This document shows positions 27,207 to 36,794 of a stretch of DNA of 64,000 nucleotides, one piece after another (the first letter of the stretch is position 1; every line of letters starts with the position of its first letter). The notes under the pieces were generated by a model. That model saw nothing but the letters and a program-made list of their open reading frames with translations. It searched no databases and was not told the DNA's origin. Both the position numbers and the translations under genes were made by a program. Source of the DNA: Azospirillum thiophilum (GTDB taxonomy: Bacteria; Pseudomonadota; Alphaproteobacteria; Azospirillales; Azospirillaceae); the NCBI RefSeq assembly GCF_001305595.1, contig NZ_CP012407.1, positions 62,001 to 126,000 of the forward strand. The letters run 5' to 3'.

Positions 27207-28640
27207 TTGACCGCACAGAAGCCGACCGCACAGAAGCTTGCGAAAATCGAGACGGTGCGCGTTCCTGCCAACGACGCCGCACCGAGCACACCGGCCCCGT
27301 CGCTGGACAAGCGCGCCAGGGCGCGTGGCAAGGCGGCGGTCGGTGCCTTCCAGAAGGATACGGAGGCGATCCAGAACGCCCCCGATCCCTTGCTGGCGCG
27401 CTTCACGCTGTATCTGCTGGCGCTGTTCGTGATCGGCCTGATCACCTGGTCGACGCTGTCCTACCTGGACAAGATCGTCGTCGCCCAGGGCAAGGTCATC
27501 TCGGTCGAATCCAACGTCATGGTCCAGCCGATGGAAACGGCGACGATCAAGAAGGTGCTGGTGCGCGAAGGCGACGTGGTGCGCAAGGGCGACATCCTGG
27601 CGACGCTGGACCCGACCTTCACCCAGGCCGACGTCCTCCAACTGGAATCCCGCCTCGCCAACGCCGATGCGCTGATCGCCCGGCTGCAAGCCGAGCATGA
27701 CGGCAAGCCTTATGTTCCATTCGAGGACCGCTACGGCTTCGGCAGGCTGCAGGAGGCGCTGTGGCGTGAGCGCCAGGCTCAGTACCAGTCGCAGATGCAG
27801 AACTATGAGGAGAAGCTTGCGCGCCTGCAGTCCAACGTCACCAAGTACGAGATGGACCGCGTGCATCTGAACGAGCGGCTGAAGGTGGTGCGCGAGATTG
27901 AGAACATGCGCTCCTCGCTGCTGGCAACGCAAGTCGGCAGCAAGCTGAACCTGCTGCAGGCGACCAGCGACCGCATCGACATCGAGCGCAATCTGGTCCT
28001 GAACCAGAACGAGCTGCAGGGCAACCGCCACGACCTGCAGGCACTGCTGGCCGAGCGCGACGTCTTCGTCCAGCAGTGGAACGGCAAGATCATCGAGGAG
28101 CTGACCACCCAGCGCAACGAGCGTGAAGCGATGCGCGAGCAGCTGAACAAGGCGCGCAAGCGCCAGTCGATGGTCCAGCTCGACGCCCCGACCGACGCCA
28201 TCGTGCTGGAGGTGTCGCCCAAGGTGGCTGTCGGTTCCATCGCCAAGGAGGCGGAGGCGCTCTTCACCCTGGTGCCGGTCGGTTCGGCCCTGGAGGTGGA
28301 GGCCAGCATCGACGCCCGCGACCTCGCCTTCGTCCAGGTTGGCGACAAGGTGCGCGTGAAGCTGGAGGCTTATCCCTACATGCAGCACGGGGCGCTCGAT
28401 GGTGAGGTGGCGACGATCAGCGAGGACTCCTTCTCCAACAAGGACGATCCGAGCAAGTCGCTTTTCTACCGGGCGCGGATCAAGCTGCTGACGACGTCGC
28501 TTGAAAACGTGCCGTCCAACTTCCGCCTGATTCCGGGCATGCCGCTGTCGGCCGACATCAAGGTCGGCGAGCGCCGGATCATCACCTATTTCCTGCGACC
28601 CATCCTGCGCGGGGTCGACGAAAGCCTGCGGGAGCCCTGA
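27207..28640 (+). CDS. HlyD-family type I secretion adaptor
   Basis: This 477-residue membrane-fusion protein has a charged cytoplasmic N-terminus and one membrane helix at about residues 64-88 (LYLLALFVIGLITWSTL). A lipoyl half-motif follows (VVAQGKVISVESNVMVQPMET), then a long coiled coil (about 140-310) and the C-terminal beta-barrel ending with the HlyD signature-like RLIPGMPLSADIKVGERR. It links the inner-membrane ABC exporter to an outer-membrane TolC channel, which is not in this window. The start is TTG 27207; its Shine-Dalgarno AGGAG overlaps the stop codon of the ABC gene, implying tight translational coupling. Confidence 0.93.
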   Translation: MTAQKPTAQKLAKIETVRVPANDAAPSTPAPSLDKRARARGKAAVGAFQKDTEAIQNAPDPLLARFTLYLLALFVIGLITWSTLSYLDKIVVAQGKVISVESNVMVQPMETATIKKVLVREGDVVRKGDILATLDPTFTQADVLQLESRLANADALIARLQAEHDGKPYVPFEDRYGFGRLQEALWRERQAQYQSQMQNYEEKLARLQSNVTKYEMDRVHLNERLKVVREIENMRSSLLATQVGSKLNLLQATSDRIDIERNLVLNQNELQGNRHDLQALLAERDVFVQQWNGKIIEELTTQRNEREAMREQLNKARKRQSMVQLDAPTDAIVLEVSPKVAVGSIAKEAEALFTLVPVGSALEVEASIDARDLAFVQVGDKVRVKLEAYPYMQHGALDGEVATISEDSFSNKDDPSKSLFYRARIKLLTTSLENVPSNFRLIPGMPLSADIKVGERRIITYFLRPILRGVDESLREP

Positions 28641-28642
28641 TC

Positions 28643-29995
28643 TTGTTCGGCAAGCTGCTGAAGCGAAGCAAATCCACCGGTTCCCGCAAGCCCGATTTCC
28701 AGCGTGGTCTCGCTGCTTTCGAGGTCGAGGATTATGCTGCCGCGGTCGCCGACTGGCTGCCGCTGGTCGAGCAGGGCCACGCCGAGGCGCAATACCGCAT
28801 GGGCCAGCTCTATGCCCGCGGCCAGGGGGTGGTGCGCGATTTCGGCGATGCCGCCCACTGGTTCCGCAAGGCGGCCGAGCAGGGGCATACGGAAGCGTGC
28901 TTCTCGCTCGCCCTGTGCTACGCCAACGGCGAGGGCGCAGCGCAGGAGAGCGCGCTGCCGGTGCGCTGGTACAAGACCGTCTCCAAGACCAATCCGGCCG
29001 CGGCGGAAGCCAACCTGGCCCTGCTCTATCCCAACGGGCTGGGCATTGGACCGGATATTTCCCAGGCCCTGCACTGGTACAGGCTGGCCGCCGAGGCCGG
29101 CCATGCCGAGGCACAGCACCATATCGGCCTGCTCAACGCCTTCGGGCAGGGGGTGCCGCAGGACCATGCCGTTGCCGCCGAGTGGTACAGGAAGTCAGCC
29201 GAGCAGGGCTATGCCGTGGCCCAGCATGCGCTCGCCTCCCTCTATGCCAACGGCCAGGGAGTGGAACGCGACATCGAACAGGCGCTCGCCTGGTACGAGC
29301 GCGCCGCCGAGCAGGGCTTCGTCAATGCCCAGCTTGCGCTCGCCATCGTCTACGAGCATGGCACCGGGGTGGGGGCCGATCCGGCCCGCGCGGCAGCCTT
29401 CTACCGTCAGGCGGCGGAGCAGGGCCATCCGGTGGCCCAGGTCAATCTTGGCCTGCTCTATGCCCGCGGGCAGGGAGTGCCCAAGGATTACCGCGAAACC
29501 CTGAAATGGTGCCGCCTGTCGGCGGAGCAGGGCAACGTCAACGCCCAGTTCAACCTGGGCCTGATCCACTCCAACGGTCTCACAGGCTCTCCCGATTACG
29601 CCGAAGCCGCGGTCTGGTACCGGAAGGCGGCGATGCAGGGCAATGTCGGTGCCCAGGTCAATCTCGGCCTGCTGCTGGCCCACGGCTGGGGTGGGCGGCC
29701 CGAACTGGTCGAAGGCGTGGACTGGCTCCGCAAGGCCGCGGCGCAGGGGCACAGCGGTGCCATGACCAACCTGGGCGCCCTCTATGCCACCCGCGACAGC
29801 AAGGCCTACAACGCCATCCAGGCCTATGTCTGGTACATCATGGCCGCCGCCTCTACCCAGCCCGGTCCCGAGCGCGAAGGGCTGGAGGCCAAGGCCCATG
29901 AACTGGGGTCCGCGTTGACCAGCGAGGACCGCCACAAGGCGCAGGTCATCATGGAAGAGTGGAAGAAGAACCCCAAGCTGATGGTGACCGGCTGA
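28643..29995 (+). CDS. Sel1-like repeat protein
   Basis: The 450-residue protein is built of about ten Sel1-type repeats of 36 residues (AQYRMGQLYARGQGVVRDF, HWFRKAAEQGHTEACFSLA, and so on). They start near residue 30 and run to about residue 410. No signal peptide is evident, so it is probably cytoplasmic or bound to the exporter. It starts at TTG 28643, two bases after the adaptor stop codon, with GGGAG at eight bases. Cotranscription with the ABC/HlyD genes suggests a chaperone or scaffold role in secretion of the large repeat protein, but this is inference. Confidence 0.85.
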   Translation: MFGKLLKRSKSTGSRKPDFQRGLAAFEVEDYAAAVADWLPLVEQGHAEAQYRMGQLYARGQGVVRDFGDAAHWFRKAAEQGHTEACFSLALCYANGEGAAQESALPVRWYKTVSKTNPAAAEANLALLYPNGLGIGPDISQALHWYRLAAEAGHAEAQHHIGLLNAFGQGVPQDHAVAAEWYRKSAEQGYAVAQHALASLYANGQGVERDIEQALAWYERAAEQGFVNAQLALAIVYEHGTGVGADPARAAAFYRQAAEQGHPVAQVNLGLLYARGQGVPKDYRETLKWCRLSAEQGNVNAQFNLGLIHSNGLTGSPDYAEAAVWYRKAAMQGNVGAQVNLGLLLAHGWGGRPELVEGVDWLRKAAAQGHSGAMTNLGALYATRDSKAYNAIQAYVWYIMAAASTQPGPEREGLEAKAHELGSALTSEDRHKAQVIMEEWKKNPKLMVTG

Positions 29996-30082
29996 CGGCA
30001 ATGGACGGGGGCCATCGGGTGGGGGCGTTCCCATCGCCCCTGCCGGCCCCCTGCCGGGAAAACCTCTGCCGGTGGGGTGCCG

Positions 30083-33000
30083 TCATCTCTCTCCGCCATT
30101 CAGACGGTGCAGGCGAAGGCTGTCGACGGTCACCGTGGCGTTGCCCAGATGGACGATGCGGAACTCCAGCCCGCCGTCCGGACGATAGGAAAGGCCGGGA
30201 ATCCGGAAGCCGATGGTTGCACCCTCCGGAAGGCTCGCCGCGGTCAGACCTCCGGACAGCAGCTTGATGTCGCCGTCCTGGACGATCTCCATTCCCAACA
30301 CGGGCTGGTCGGCGGCGCGAACCCTTTCGGCCCGTCCCGTCACCACAAGACGGTAATCGCCGGCGGGAAGCTTGATGTGCGGACCGTGCAGCACGTAGCT
30401 GGGCACCGCATCCACCGGAACCCGGACCGGACCGGCATTCCCATGGCCGTCGACTGAAATGCTGCGCTCCATGCGCTCCAGCAGTTCCAGCCCCCCATTG
30501 TCCATCCGAAGGCTGTCGGCCCGTCGGACGACCAGCGGGTTGCCCAGAAGGGGATGCCGCCGGTCCGAACCGGCAAGTCCCGGCCACAGCCGCAGACGCA
30601 GGGGGTCGGGAGCGGTCGCCGGCAGATCCGCCGTGGCCGGTTCCCGCACCGCCACGCCGTTCCTGCGCAGCCGGGCGGCGAAGTCGGCGATGCCGTCTGC
30701 GTTCCCCTGGAAGGCTTCGTGCTCGTCCAACCCTCCCCAGGCCAGCAGGTCCGGCGTCCGCCCGACCAGGATGCCCCCCGTTCCGGAGAAACGGTGCAGC
30801 AGGATCTCCGCCTGCCCATCCGGCCGGGACAGCCGCTCGAGCGCCCGGGCCAGGAAGTCGACGGGTATTCCGTCGCCGCCCGCCGGAGCGCCGCCCGCTG
30901 GAATTCCAGAGATGAGGGCGGTGACGCCGGCCGCCGCGGCGATCAGTCCGGCGTTCAATCCGCGACTGGCGTGCGGCACGCTGTCGGTCTGGCAGCAGGC
31001 GATCACCAGGTCGGACTGCCGCGCCGCGTTTTCCGTCACGTCGTCGTACAGTTCGACCAGGATACGCTCGCAACGGTCCCGGCTCACCGTCTGGCGGTCC
31101 AGTTCGGCAAACAGGGTCCTGTAGTTCCTCTGCGCCCTGTCCACCACCACCACCGACAATGCGGCGGCGGCGGGGGCCGTCATCCGCTGCATCCATGGGC
31201 CGCGCCAGCCGTTGCGGGCGATCTGCTGGGATCGGAAATAGGGGCTGGTCAGCCGGGCCCGGTAATTTTCCGTGTCGATCAGCGCCAGCTCGATCCGCGC
31301 GGCGTTGGGGGCGGGCTCTTCGGCCGGGTTTCCGGTTACCACGTGCGGGGTCTCCGCCCGAAGGCGGAGCAGGATGTCACGCGCTTCGATCGCAACCATG
31401 CTGGAGCCGGCAAGTCCAGTCAGCAGGGTGACGGTGTCGGCGCGTTCCGCTTCCCCGGCCATCACCGCCAGCCTCTTGGCCAGATCCAGCCGGAAGAACG
31501 GAAAGTCCGGGTCGAGACGGACGGCCTCGCGGGCATGGCCGAACCCCGCGGCTCCACCGCCCGCGGCACGGGCCAGATAATGGTGCAGCGAGGCGCGGAT
31601 CAGCCGGACGAGATCCGACCGCCACCCTTCCGCCGGCAGCCGGTCTTCCGGCACCTGTGCGGACAGGTCCGCGACGACCCGGTCCAGGTAGGCACGGTAA
31701 TTGAAGAAGCGCTCGAACAGGTCATAGGGCAGGACATCGTCTTCCGGGGTAAGGATCCAGCTGTCGGGGTTGACAGCCAGAATGGTCTTGATGGCCAGCA
31801 GTGCGCCGGCGACATCCTGTGCCGTGCCGAAATGCAGCCTTGCCCGCACTGCGTTGAAGCGTGGCGCGAGGTCTCGCGGCCGGCGTGCGATCCACAGATC
31901 CTGGAAGGCGAACAGCCGCGTGCGCAAGGCTGCGGCGGCGGAGCCGGCGGGAACCGGATCGGTGCCGCCCCGGCCCTCCTCCTCGCTCGACGCCATCAGG
32001 CGGCATCCCAGCCCGATCAGCATTTCGCGAGCCATGTCGTTCGCCGCCCGGCCCACCGCGGGATCGTCCCAGGTTCCGCACCGTTTCAGCAGGGCTTCCC
32101 AGTGCGCGATGTTGGCGGCTTCCAGGGCCTCGACCGCCTCGGTGCGGCCGCCGCCCGGCTGCCACCCTTTCCAGAAGACGACGCGCTTCTGGACCCGCTC
32201 CTGCAGACCGACCTTGCTGCCCGGCCGCCGCAGCGGTCGCGGCCGGGCAGCCAGCACCGTGCAGAGCCGCAGGTAGTGCGATGCGGCGATGTCCGGGGCC
32301 AGAGCCTGGCGCAGGCGCGGCGCGGCACGCCAGGCGCGGGCCTCGTGCTCGTCGTACTGGTCGAGCACTCGGCGGATGGTCCGTGCCAGCCCGTCCGCCG
32401 TGGCCGGGTAGCTGACCAGCCCGTGGTCGCTGCCGGCATAGAGCGGCAGCACGCTGCCCTCCTGCACCAGGGTGACGCAGCCCATGCAGGCGGCCTCGAT
32501 CCCGCGGGTCACCATGCCGCCGGGACGCCGGTAATAGGCGATGGCCAGCTTGCTGCGGGACAGAAGGTCGTAATAGGTCGCGTTGTCCAGGAAGCCGTTG
32601 AAGCCGACCAGCCGCAGCTCCTCGATCCCCCCTCCCCCCAGGATCTGGTGGATCAGCGCCGCCTTGTCGGGGTGCCAGGGTGCGAACAGGGTGCCGGAAA
32701 GGAAGAGGTCGACGTCGCGGTCGCGCCGCCGCAGCCGGGGCAGGCCGGCAGGGTGGCCGAAGCTCTTGGGCACGGTGGTGACGGGTGCATCCACCAGAGG
32801 CCGGACCCCGGCATGCTCGGTATGGTCGGTGACCAGAACCTCGTCGAACAGGCGGAGCCACGGCAGCATCGCCTGGATGTGCATATCGTAGTCGGCGGTC
32901 TGGCCCAGGAGCGGGCAGGGCAGGCTGTCCAGATCGGGCGGGATCTGGTGCCATTCCACCATTTCGCACAGGACGAAATCCGGCGGCTCCCCGCCCCGCC

Positions 33001-33478
33001 ACAGCCGGTGCACCGAGGCATAGGGGGAGTTCGGCCGGTCGCCGGTCGCGTGGCCGATGTTGGTCAGGGCGAATTTCTGATCCTGCGACCCGCCGGCCAG
33101 CAGCACATGCGGACCGGAGGAGGGAGACGGCAGCATCGACAGGACCTCGATCCGCGGCTTGCGCAGCAGAGCCAGCAGTGCGCGCGCATGGGCTTGCCAG
33201 GAGGACGGCGCTTCCGACGTCGACGCGGTCAGCCGTGCCAGCAGGGCGACGGCGCCGGTCTCGTCGCCGGCGATCCACAGGGCGGCGGCCTCATGGAAAC
33301 GGGGGGCGAAGCCGTCGAAGCGGCCAAGCCCGTCGATGGCTTCGTCGGTCCGGCCGATCAGGCCGAGGGCGGCATGATGCTGCCAGAGGTCGTCACGCCC
33401 AAGTGTGATAAGACCGGTATAGTTTCCCGTTACGAAGAGGTGTTCGGCGTCGTTTTTCTGCATTCCCGCTTCAGCCAT
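30083..33478 (-). CDS. Large multidomain glycosyltransferase-type protein
   Basis: The protein has 1131 residues. Residues 1-120 are helical and TPR-like. Residues about 125-420 resemble a CgeB-type glycosyltransferase: VDLFLSGTLFAPWHPDKAALI, YYDLLSRSKLAIAYYRRPGG and the MVTRGIEAACMGCVTLVQEG loop. About 430-760 is helical with no family I recognise. About 765-930 is a degenerate GT2-like region (ALSVVVVDRAQRNYRTLFAELDR, no clear DxD). The last 107 residues form a beta-rich domain homologous to the C-terminus of the protein at 38546-40597. The start overlaps the Nudix gene by 49 bp; ATG 33463 is an alternative. It probably builds a surface glycan. Confidence 0.7.
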   Translation of the reverse strand: MAEAGMQKNDAEHLFVTGNYTGLITLGRDDLWQHHAALGLIGRTDEAIDGLGRFDGFAPRFHEAAALWIAGDETGAVALLARLTASTSEAPSSWQAHARALLALLRKPRIEVLSMLPSPSSGPHVLLAGGSQDQKFALTNIGHATGDRPNSPYASVHRLWRGGEPPDFVLCEMVEWHQIPPDLDSLPCPLLGQTADYDMHIQAMLPWLRLFDEVLVTDHTEHAGVRPLVDAPVTTVPKSFGHPAGLPRLRRRDRDVDLFLSGTLFAPWHPDKAALIHQILGGGGIEELRLVGFNGFLDNATYYDLLSRSKLAIAYYRRPGGMVTRGIEAACMGCVTLVQEGSVLPLYAGSDHGLVSYPATADGLARTIRRVLDQYDEHEARAWRAAPRLRQALAPDIAASHYLRLCTVLAARPRPLRRPGSKVGLQERVQKRVVFWKGWQPGGGRTEAVEALEAANIAHWEALLKRCGTWDDPAVGRAANDMAREMLIGLGCRLMASSEEEGRGGTDPVPAGSAAAALRTRLFAFQDLWIARRPRDLAPRFNAVRARLHFGTAQDVAGALLAIKTILAVNPDSWILTPEDDVLPYDLFERFFNYRAYLDRVVADLSAQVPEDRLPAEGWRSDLVRLIRASLHHYLARAAGGGAAGFGHAREAVRLDPDFPFFRLDLAKRLAVMAGEAERADTVTLLTGLAGSSMVAIEARDILLRLRAETPHVVTGNPAEEPAPNAARIELALIDTENYRARLTSPYFRSQQIARNGWRGPWMQRMTAPAAAALSVVVVDRAQRNYRTLFAELDRQTVSRDRCERILVELYDDVTENAARQSDLVIACCQTDSVPHASRGLNAGLIAAAAGVTALISGIPAGGAPAGGDGIPVDFLARALERLSRPDGQAEILLHRFSGTGGILVGRTPDLLAWGGLDEHEAFQGNADGIADFAARLRRNGVAVREPATADLPATAPDPLRLRLWPGLAGSDRRHPLLGNPLVVRRADSLRMDNGGLELLERMERSISVDGHGNAGPVRVPVDAVPSYVLHGPHIKLPAGDYRLVVTGRAERVRAADQPVLGMEIVQDGDIKLLSGGLTAASLPEGATIGFRIPGLSYRPDGGLEFRIVHLGNATVTVDSLRLHRLNGGER

Positions 33479-34077
33479 GCCAGGGCGCGGTAGATCCCGA
33501 TCAGAGTCGCCGCATCCTCGATCTCGGAGTTGCCGGCCATCCGCTCCGCCGTTTCCAGGTCGAACAGAGTGGTGGCGCCGAGGCCTATTTCGATTTCATC
33601 CGGCTCGTTTCCGTCGGGGACGGTGCCGGAGATGGCGGTATCCGGCCGGCAGCGGCGGGCCAGGAACAGCAGGCCCCGTGCCGCCATGGTCGCGCCTTCC
33701 GGCGTGAAGGAGCCGAGCGGGACCAGATCCTCCGGTTCGCAAGCCAGACCGGTCTCCTCGGTCAGTTCGCGCCGGGCGGCATCGGCCGGGTTCTCGCCCG
33801 CGTCGATGAAGCCCTTCACCATCTCCCAACTGCGCTGTCCAAGCGGATGGCGATGATTGTGCAGCAGGGCGAACCGGCCGTCCGTTTCCCCCAGAACCGC
33901 CACGCCCGTGACCATGTCGGGGCCGGCATGCACCGGCTCGACGACCAGATAGCCGTCGACGGTGGTGCAGTCGCCGCGCAGGTCGTCGGCGTAAGCCCGC
34001 CATTTGCTGTTCGCATAGACAAGGCGGCGGGAGGTGAGGATGGGCGGCATCGGGTGAAAATCCGGGGTGGAGGTCAA
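33430..34077 (-). CDS. Nudix hydrolase (ADP-sugar pyrophosphatase type)
   Basis: The 215-residue protein carries a complete Nudix box at residues 89-111: G, five residues, E, seven residues, REL, T, EE, T, G, L. This is the Mg-binding site for cleaving nucleoside diphosphates linked to another moiety. The flanking VYANSKWRAYADDL and FALLHNHRHPLGQRSWEMVKG are typical of the ADP-ribose/NDP-sugar pyrophosphatase branch. The TTG start at 34077 overlaps the kinase stop codon (TTGA) and has GGAG upstream, so it is coupled to the kinase gene. It could hydrolyse a nucleotide sugar made in this locus, or serve housekeeping. Confidence 0.88.
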   Translation of the reverse strand: MTSTPDFHPMPPILTSRRLVYANSKWRAYADDLRGDCTTVDGYLVVEPVHAGPDMVTGVAVLGETDGRFALLHNHRHPLGQRSWEMVKGFIDAGENPADAARRELTEETGLACEPEDLVPLGSFTPEGATMAARGLLFLARRCRPDTAISGTVPDGNEPDEIEIGLGATTLFDLETAERMAGNSEIEDAATLIGIYRALAWLKRECRKTTPNTSS

Positions 34078-35081
34078 TCCGCTCCGACCTCATAGCTCGG
34101 TTCGTAGACGATGATCTTGCTGCCGCCGTAATCGATGCCGAACTTGACGGTGATCAGGCGGTTCAGCCGTTCGATCAGGCGGCGGCGCATCTCGGGTTTG
34201 ACGAAGAACAGCATGAAGCCGCCGCCGCCGGCACCCAGCAGCTTACCGCCGCTCGCCCCGGCCGCACGCGCTTCCGCATAGATCTCGTCGACGATGGGGT
34301 TGCTGACGGAGCTGGCGAGCTGGCGCTTGAGCTGCCACGCCTCGTGCATCAGCTCTCCCAGCCGGTAGGTGGGTTCGCGTTCATCGCTGAGCAGGGAGAC
34401 CCCCTCGTCCACCATGGCGCGGATGCCCATCAGCTGGCGCTCGCGCTGCTCCAGATTTTGGATCTTCTCCTTGGCGACTTCCGACGCGATACGCGACAGG
34501 CCGGTGAAGACCAGCAGCATCGACGACAGGAGTTCGGCGCGCCGTTCCGGGCTGATGATCAAGGGCGTGACGGCGAAACCGCCGTCGGTGTGGAAATCGA
34601 TCCGGTTCAGACCGCCGTAGGCGGCCCAGATCTGATCCTGGTAGCCGACATTCTCGCCGATCACCTGCTGTTCGATGCGGATCGCCTCGTTCGCCAGATC
34701 GCGCTTGCCGGCCATCTCCCCACGCATGGCGTAGAGGGCGTTCAGCAGGCCGACGGTGAAGGACGAACTGGACCCCAGGCCCGAGCGGGCCGGCAGGTCT
34801 GCGTCGTGATGAACCTCCAGCCCGCGATGAGCCTTCATCTCGGAGAAGACGGCGCGGACGGCCGGATGTTCGATCTCCTCGATGGTCTTGGCCAACTCGA
34901 TGCGCGAATAGGCGAGACGGTACTTGTGCTCGAAGAAGGGCGGCAGGTTGCGGACGTTGAGATAGCAGTATTTGTCGATCGCTAGTCCGAACACGGCTCC
35001 GCCATGGCGCCGCACCCAGGTCGGGTAGTCGGTGCCGCCGCCGAAAAGCGAAATGCGGAAAGGGGTGCGGCTGATGATCAC
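34074..35081 (-). CDS. hddA: GHMP kinase, D-glycero-D-manno-heptose 7-phosphate kinase type
   Basis: The 335-residue protein starts at GTG 35081 behind AGGAT. GHMP kinase motifs are SRTPFRISLFGGGTDY at the N-terminus, the phosphate-binding PARSGLGSSSSFTVG near residue 100 and the C-terminal GGKLLGAGGGGFMLFF. The combination, with the GGGTDYP start, matches HddA, which phosphorylates heptose 7-phosphate at C1 in GDP-heptose synthesis; an L-fucose-kinase-like role is the main alternative. A fused nucleotidyltransferase-phosphatase at 60801 would supply the next two steps. Isomerase GmhA is not in the window. Confidence 0.82.
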   Translation of the reverse strand: MIISRTPFRISLFGGGTDYPTWVRRHGGAVFGLAIDKYCYLNVRNLPPFFEHKYRLAYSRIELAKTIEEIEHPAVRAVFSEMKAHRGLEVHHDADLPARSGLGSSSSFTVGLLNALYAMRGEMAGKRDLANEAIRIEQQVIGENVGYQDQIWAAYGGLNRIDFHTDGGFAVTPLIISPERRAELLSSMLLVFTGLSRIASEVAKEKIQNLEQRERQLMGIRAMVDEGVSLLSDEREPTYRLGELMHEAWQLKRQLASSVSNPIVDEIYAEARAAGASGGKLLGAGGGGFMLFFVKPEMRRRLIERLNRLITVKFGIDYGGSKIIVYEPSYEVGAD

Positions 35082-35273
35082 AGGCGGATATCCTTATGCT
35101 GATCCGGACCGCCGGCTTCAAGAATGTCCGGCCTGCTCAACGAATGGCGGCTCCTCCCTTTTCGGGGAGCCCTAACGTCCATCGGATGCTCGTCGAAGCA
35201 GCCTGTGGACCTTAGCCTTTTGATTTTCCGCGAGATTCACGCTTCAGATGATTCCGTCGGAAGCGATCTCACT

Positions 35274-36794
35274 CTAATCGGCCAGGACTTCCATGCCGCT
35301 CTCCAGAAGAGCGCGGGACAGGGAGTGCTTGGTCATCTGTTCGATGTGCTCGCGGGTTTCCCAGCCGAATCGCTGGGCCACCATGTCGAGATAGCGCTTG
35401 TTGGTGAAATATTCGGTAAAGGCCTGATCGCGGAAGCGCAGGACCTCTGCGGCGGAAATCTTTTCCGTCGGCAGGGGGGTGCAGTCATGGCTGTGCTGAG
35501 AATAGCCGCTCCACTGTTCCGGCAAGGCCCATCCCTTTTCCACCGCCATGGCGTAGAGCGGCGATCCCGGATAGGCCATCGCGGAATAGAAGTTGCCGAA
35601 CTCGCAGTTCAGCTCCTTGGCCAGTTCCAGTGTCGCCCGCATGCTTTCCACGTCGTCGTCGGGCAGGCCGAAGATGTAGTTGCCGATGACGTGGATGCCG
35701 GCGGCCTGGATCGACTGCACCACGACACGGATGTCGTCCTGGGTGAAGGACTTGGACGCGCCGTCGCGGACATGCTCGCTGCCGGATTCGATACCCAGGG
35801 CAAGCCAGCGGAATCCCGCCTTGCGCAGCTTTTCCAGCATGTGCGGCTTCACCGTGTCGACCCGGGCGTAGGCCCAGATGTTCAGGTCATAGCCGCGCTC
35901 GATCAGCCGGTCGCAGATCGCCATGACATGGCGCTCGTTCAGGACGAACATCTCGTCGATGAACTTGTAGGTCTTGACGCCGTATTCGTTGTACAGCCGG
36001 TCGATCTCGGCGACGACGGCGTCGGGCGAGCGCATGCGGTAACGGTTCACTCCGAACGGCGCGTTGATGCAGCAGAAGCTGCATTTGTAGGGGCAGCCGA
36101 GCGAGGTATAGATGGAGGCATAGGGCTGCCGCGCCCCGAGATTGCCGAAGCATTGCCAGTTGTGCGCCCGGTACTTCTCCATCGGCAGCAGATCCCACAC
36201 GTCGCCGTGCAGATCGCCGTCGAGATCCTTGATCAGGGCCGGGGCGAGGTTGTTGCGGATCGTGCCGCCATCCGCGTCCCCTTCGGTCCCCGCCACGCGG
36301 TAGACCAGCCCCTCCACCGTTTCGAGCGGCGGAGCCGGTTCCTTCAGCGCGTCGAGAAGCTGGGCGACGGTCACCGGCCCTTCGCTGTTGCAGGCGAAGT
36401 CCACCGTCTCCTCGCGTAGCGTGCGCTCGGGCAGGGCGGCGACATGGCCGCCGACGATGATGATCGGCTGTTCGGGCAGGCGCGCCTTGATGGCGCGGCA
36501 GGTCAGCCCGGCCCCGACCATCTGCTGGGTCGAGGCGGAAGGCTGATGGCCGAATACCACCATCGCGACCAGGCGCGGCGCCAGTTGGGCGATGCGCTCC
36601 GCCACCTGGTCGGCGGTCAGGTGATCGGCCTCGGCGTCGATGATGTGGATGGAATGGCCGCGGTCGCGGACATAGCCGCCGATCAGCCGGCACCACAGCG
36701 GCGGTTCGATCGCCGTCAGAGTTGACCCGAGGGACTGATAGATCTTGGTCCGTTCACCAGGGTTGACGAGGACGAGATCGACGTTCGGACTCAT
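35274..36794 (-). CDS. B12-binding radical SAM protein
   Basis: The 506-residue protein has two domains. Residues about 5-150 are a cobalamin-binding Rossmann domain without the classical DxHxxG motif. Residues about 220-430 are a radical SAM domain with the 4Fe-4S motif CPYKCSFC (C234, C238, C241), an IESGS motif near residue 330 and a helical C-terminus. Such enzymes catalyse methylations, rearrangements or sulfur insertions on unactivated carbons. It lies between a heptose-type kinase and a GDP-fucose-synthase-like gene in the same direction, so a sugar or lipid substrate is plausible but not shown. A 192-bp gap separates it from the kinase gene. Confidence 0.88.
   Translation of the reverse strand: MSPNVDLVLVNPGERTKIYQSLGSTLTAIEPPLWCRLIGGYVRDRGHSIHIIDAEADHLTADQVAERIAQLAPRLVAMVVFGHQPSASTQQMVGAGLTCRAIKARLPEQPIIIVGGHVAALPERTLREETVDFACNSEGPVTVAQLLDALKEPAPPLETVEGLVYRVAGTEGDADGGTIRNNLAPALIKDLDGDLHGDVWDLLPMEKYRAHNWQCFGNLGARQPYASIYTSLGCPYKCSFCCINAPFGVNRYRMRSPDAVVAEIDRLYNEYGVKTYKFIDEMFVLNERHVMAICDRLIERGYDLNIWAYARVDTVKPHMLEKLRKAGFRWLALGIESGSEHVRDGASKSFTQDDIRVVVQSIQAAGIHVIGNYIFGLPDDDVESMRATLELAKELNCEFGNFYSAMAYPGSPLYAMAVEKGWALPEQWSGYSQHSHDCTPLPTEKISAAEVLRFRDQAFTEYFTNKRYLDMVAQRFGWETREHIEQMTKHSLSRALLESGMEVLAD

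Noticed and set aside
30554..33493. A 979-codon plus-strand frame opposite the 1131-residue glycosyltransferase
   Set aside because: It is a high-GC shadow without domain signatures, whereas the minus frame shows clear glycosyltransferase and beta-domain sequence.
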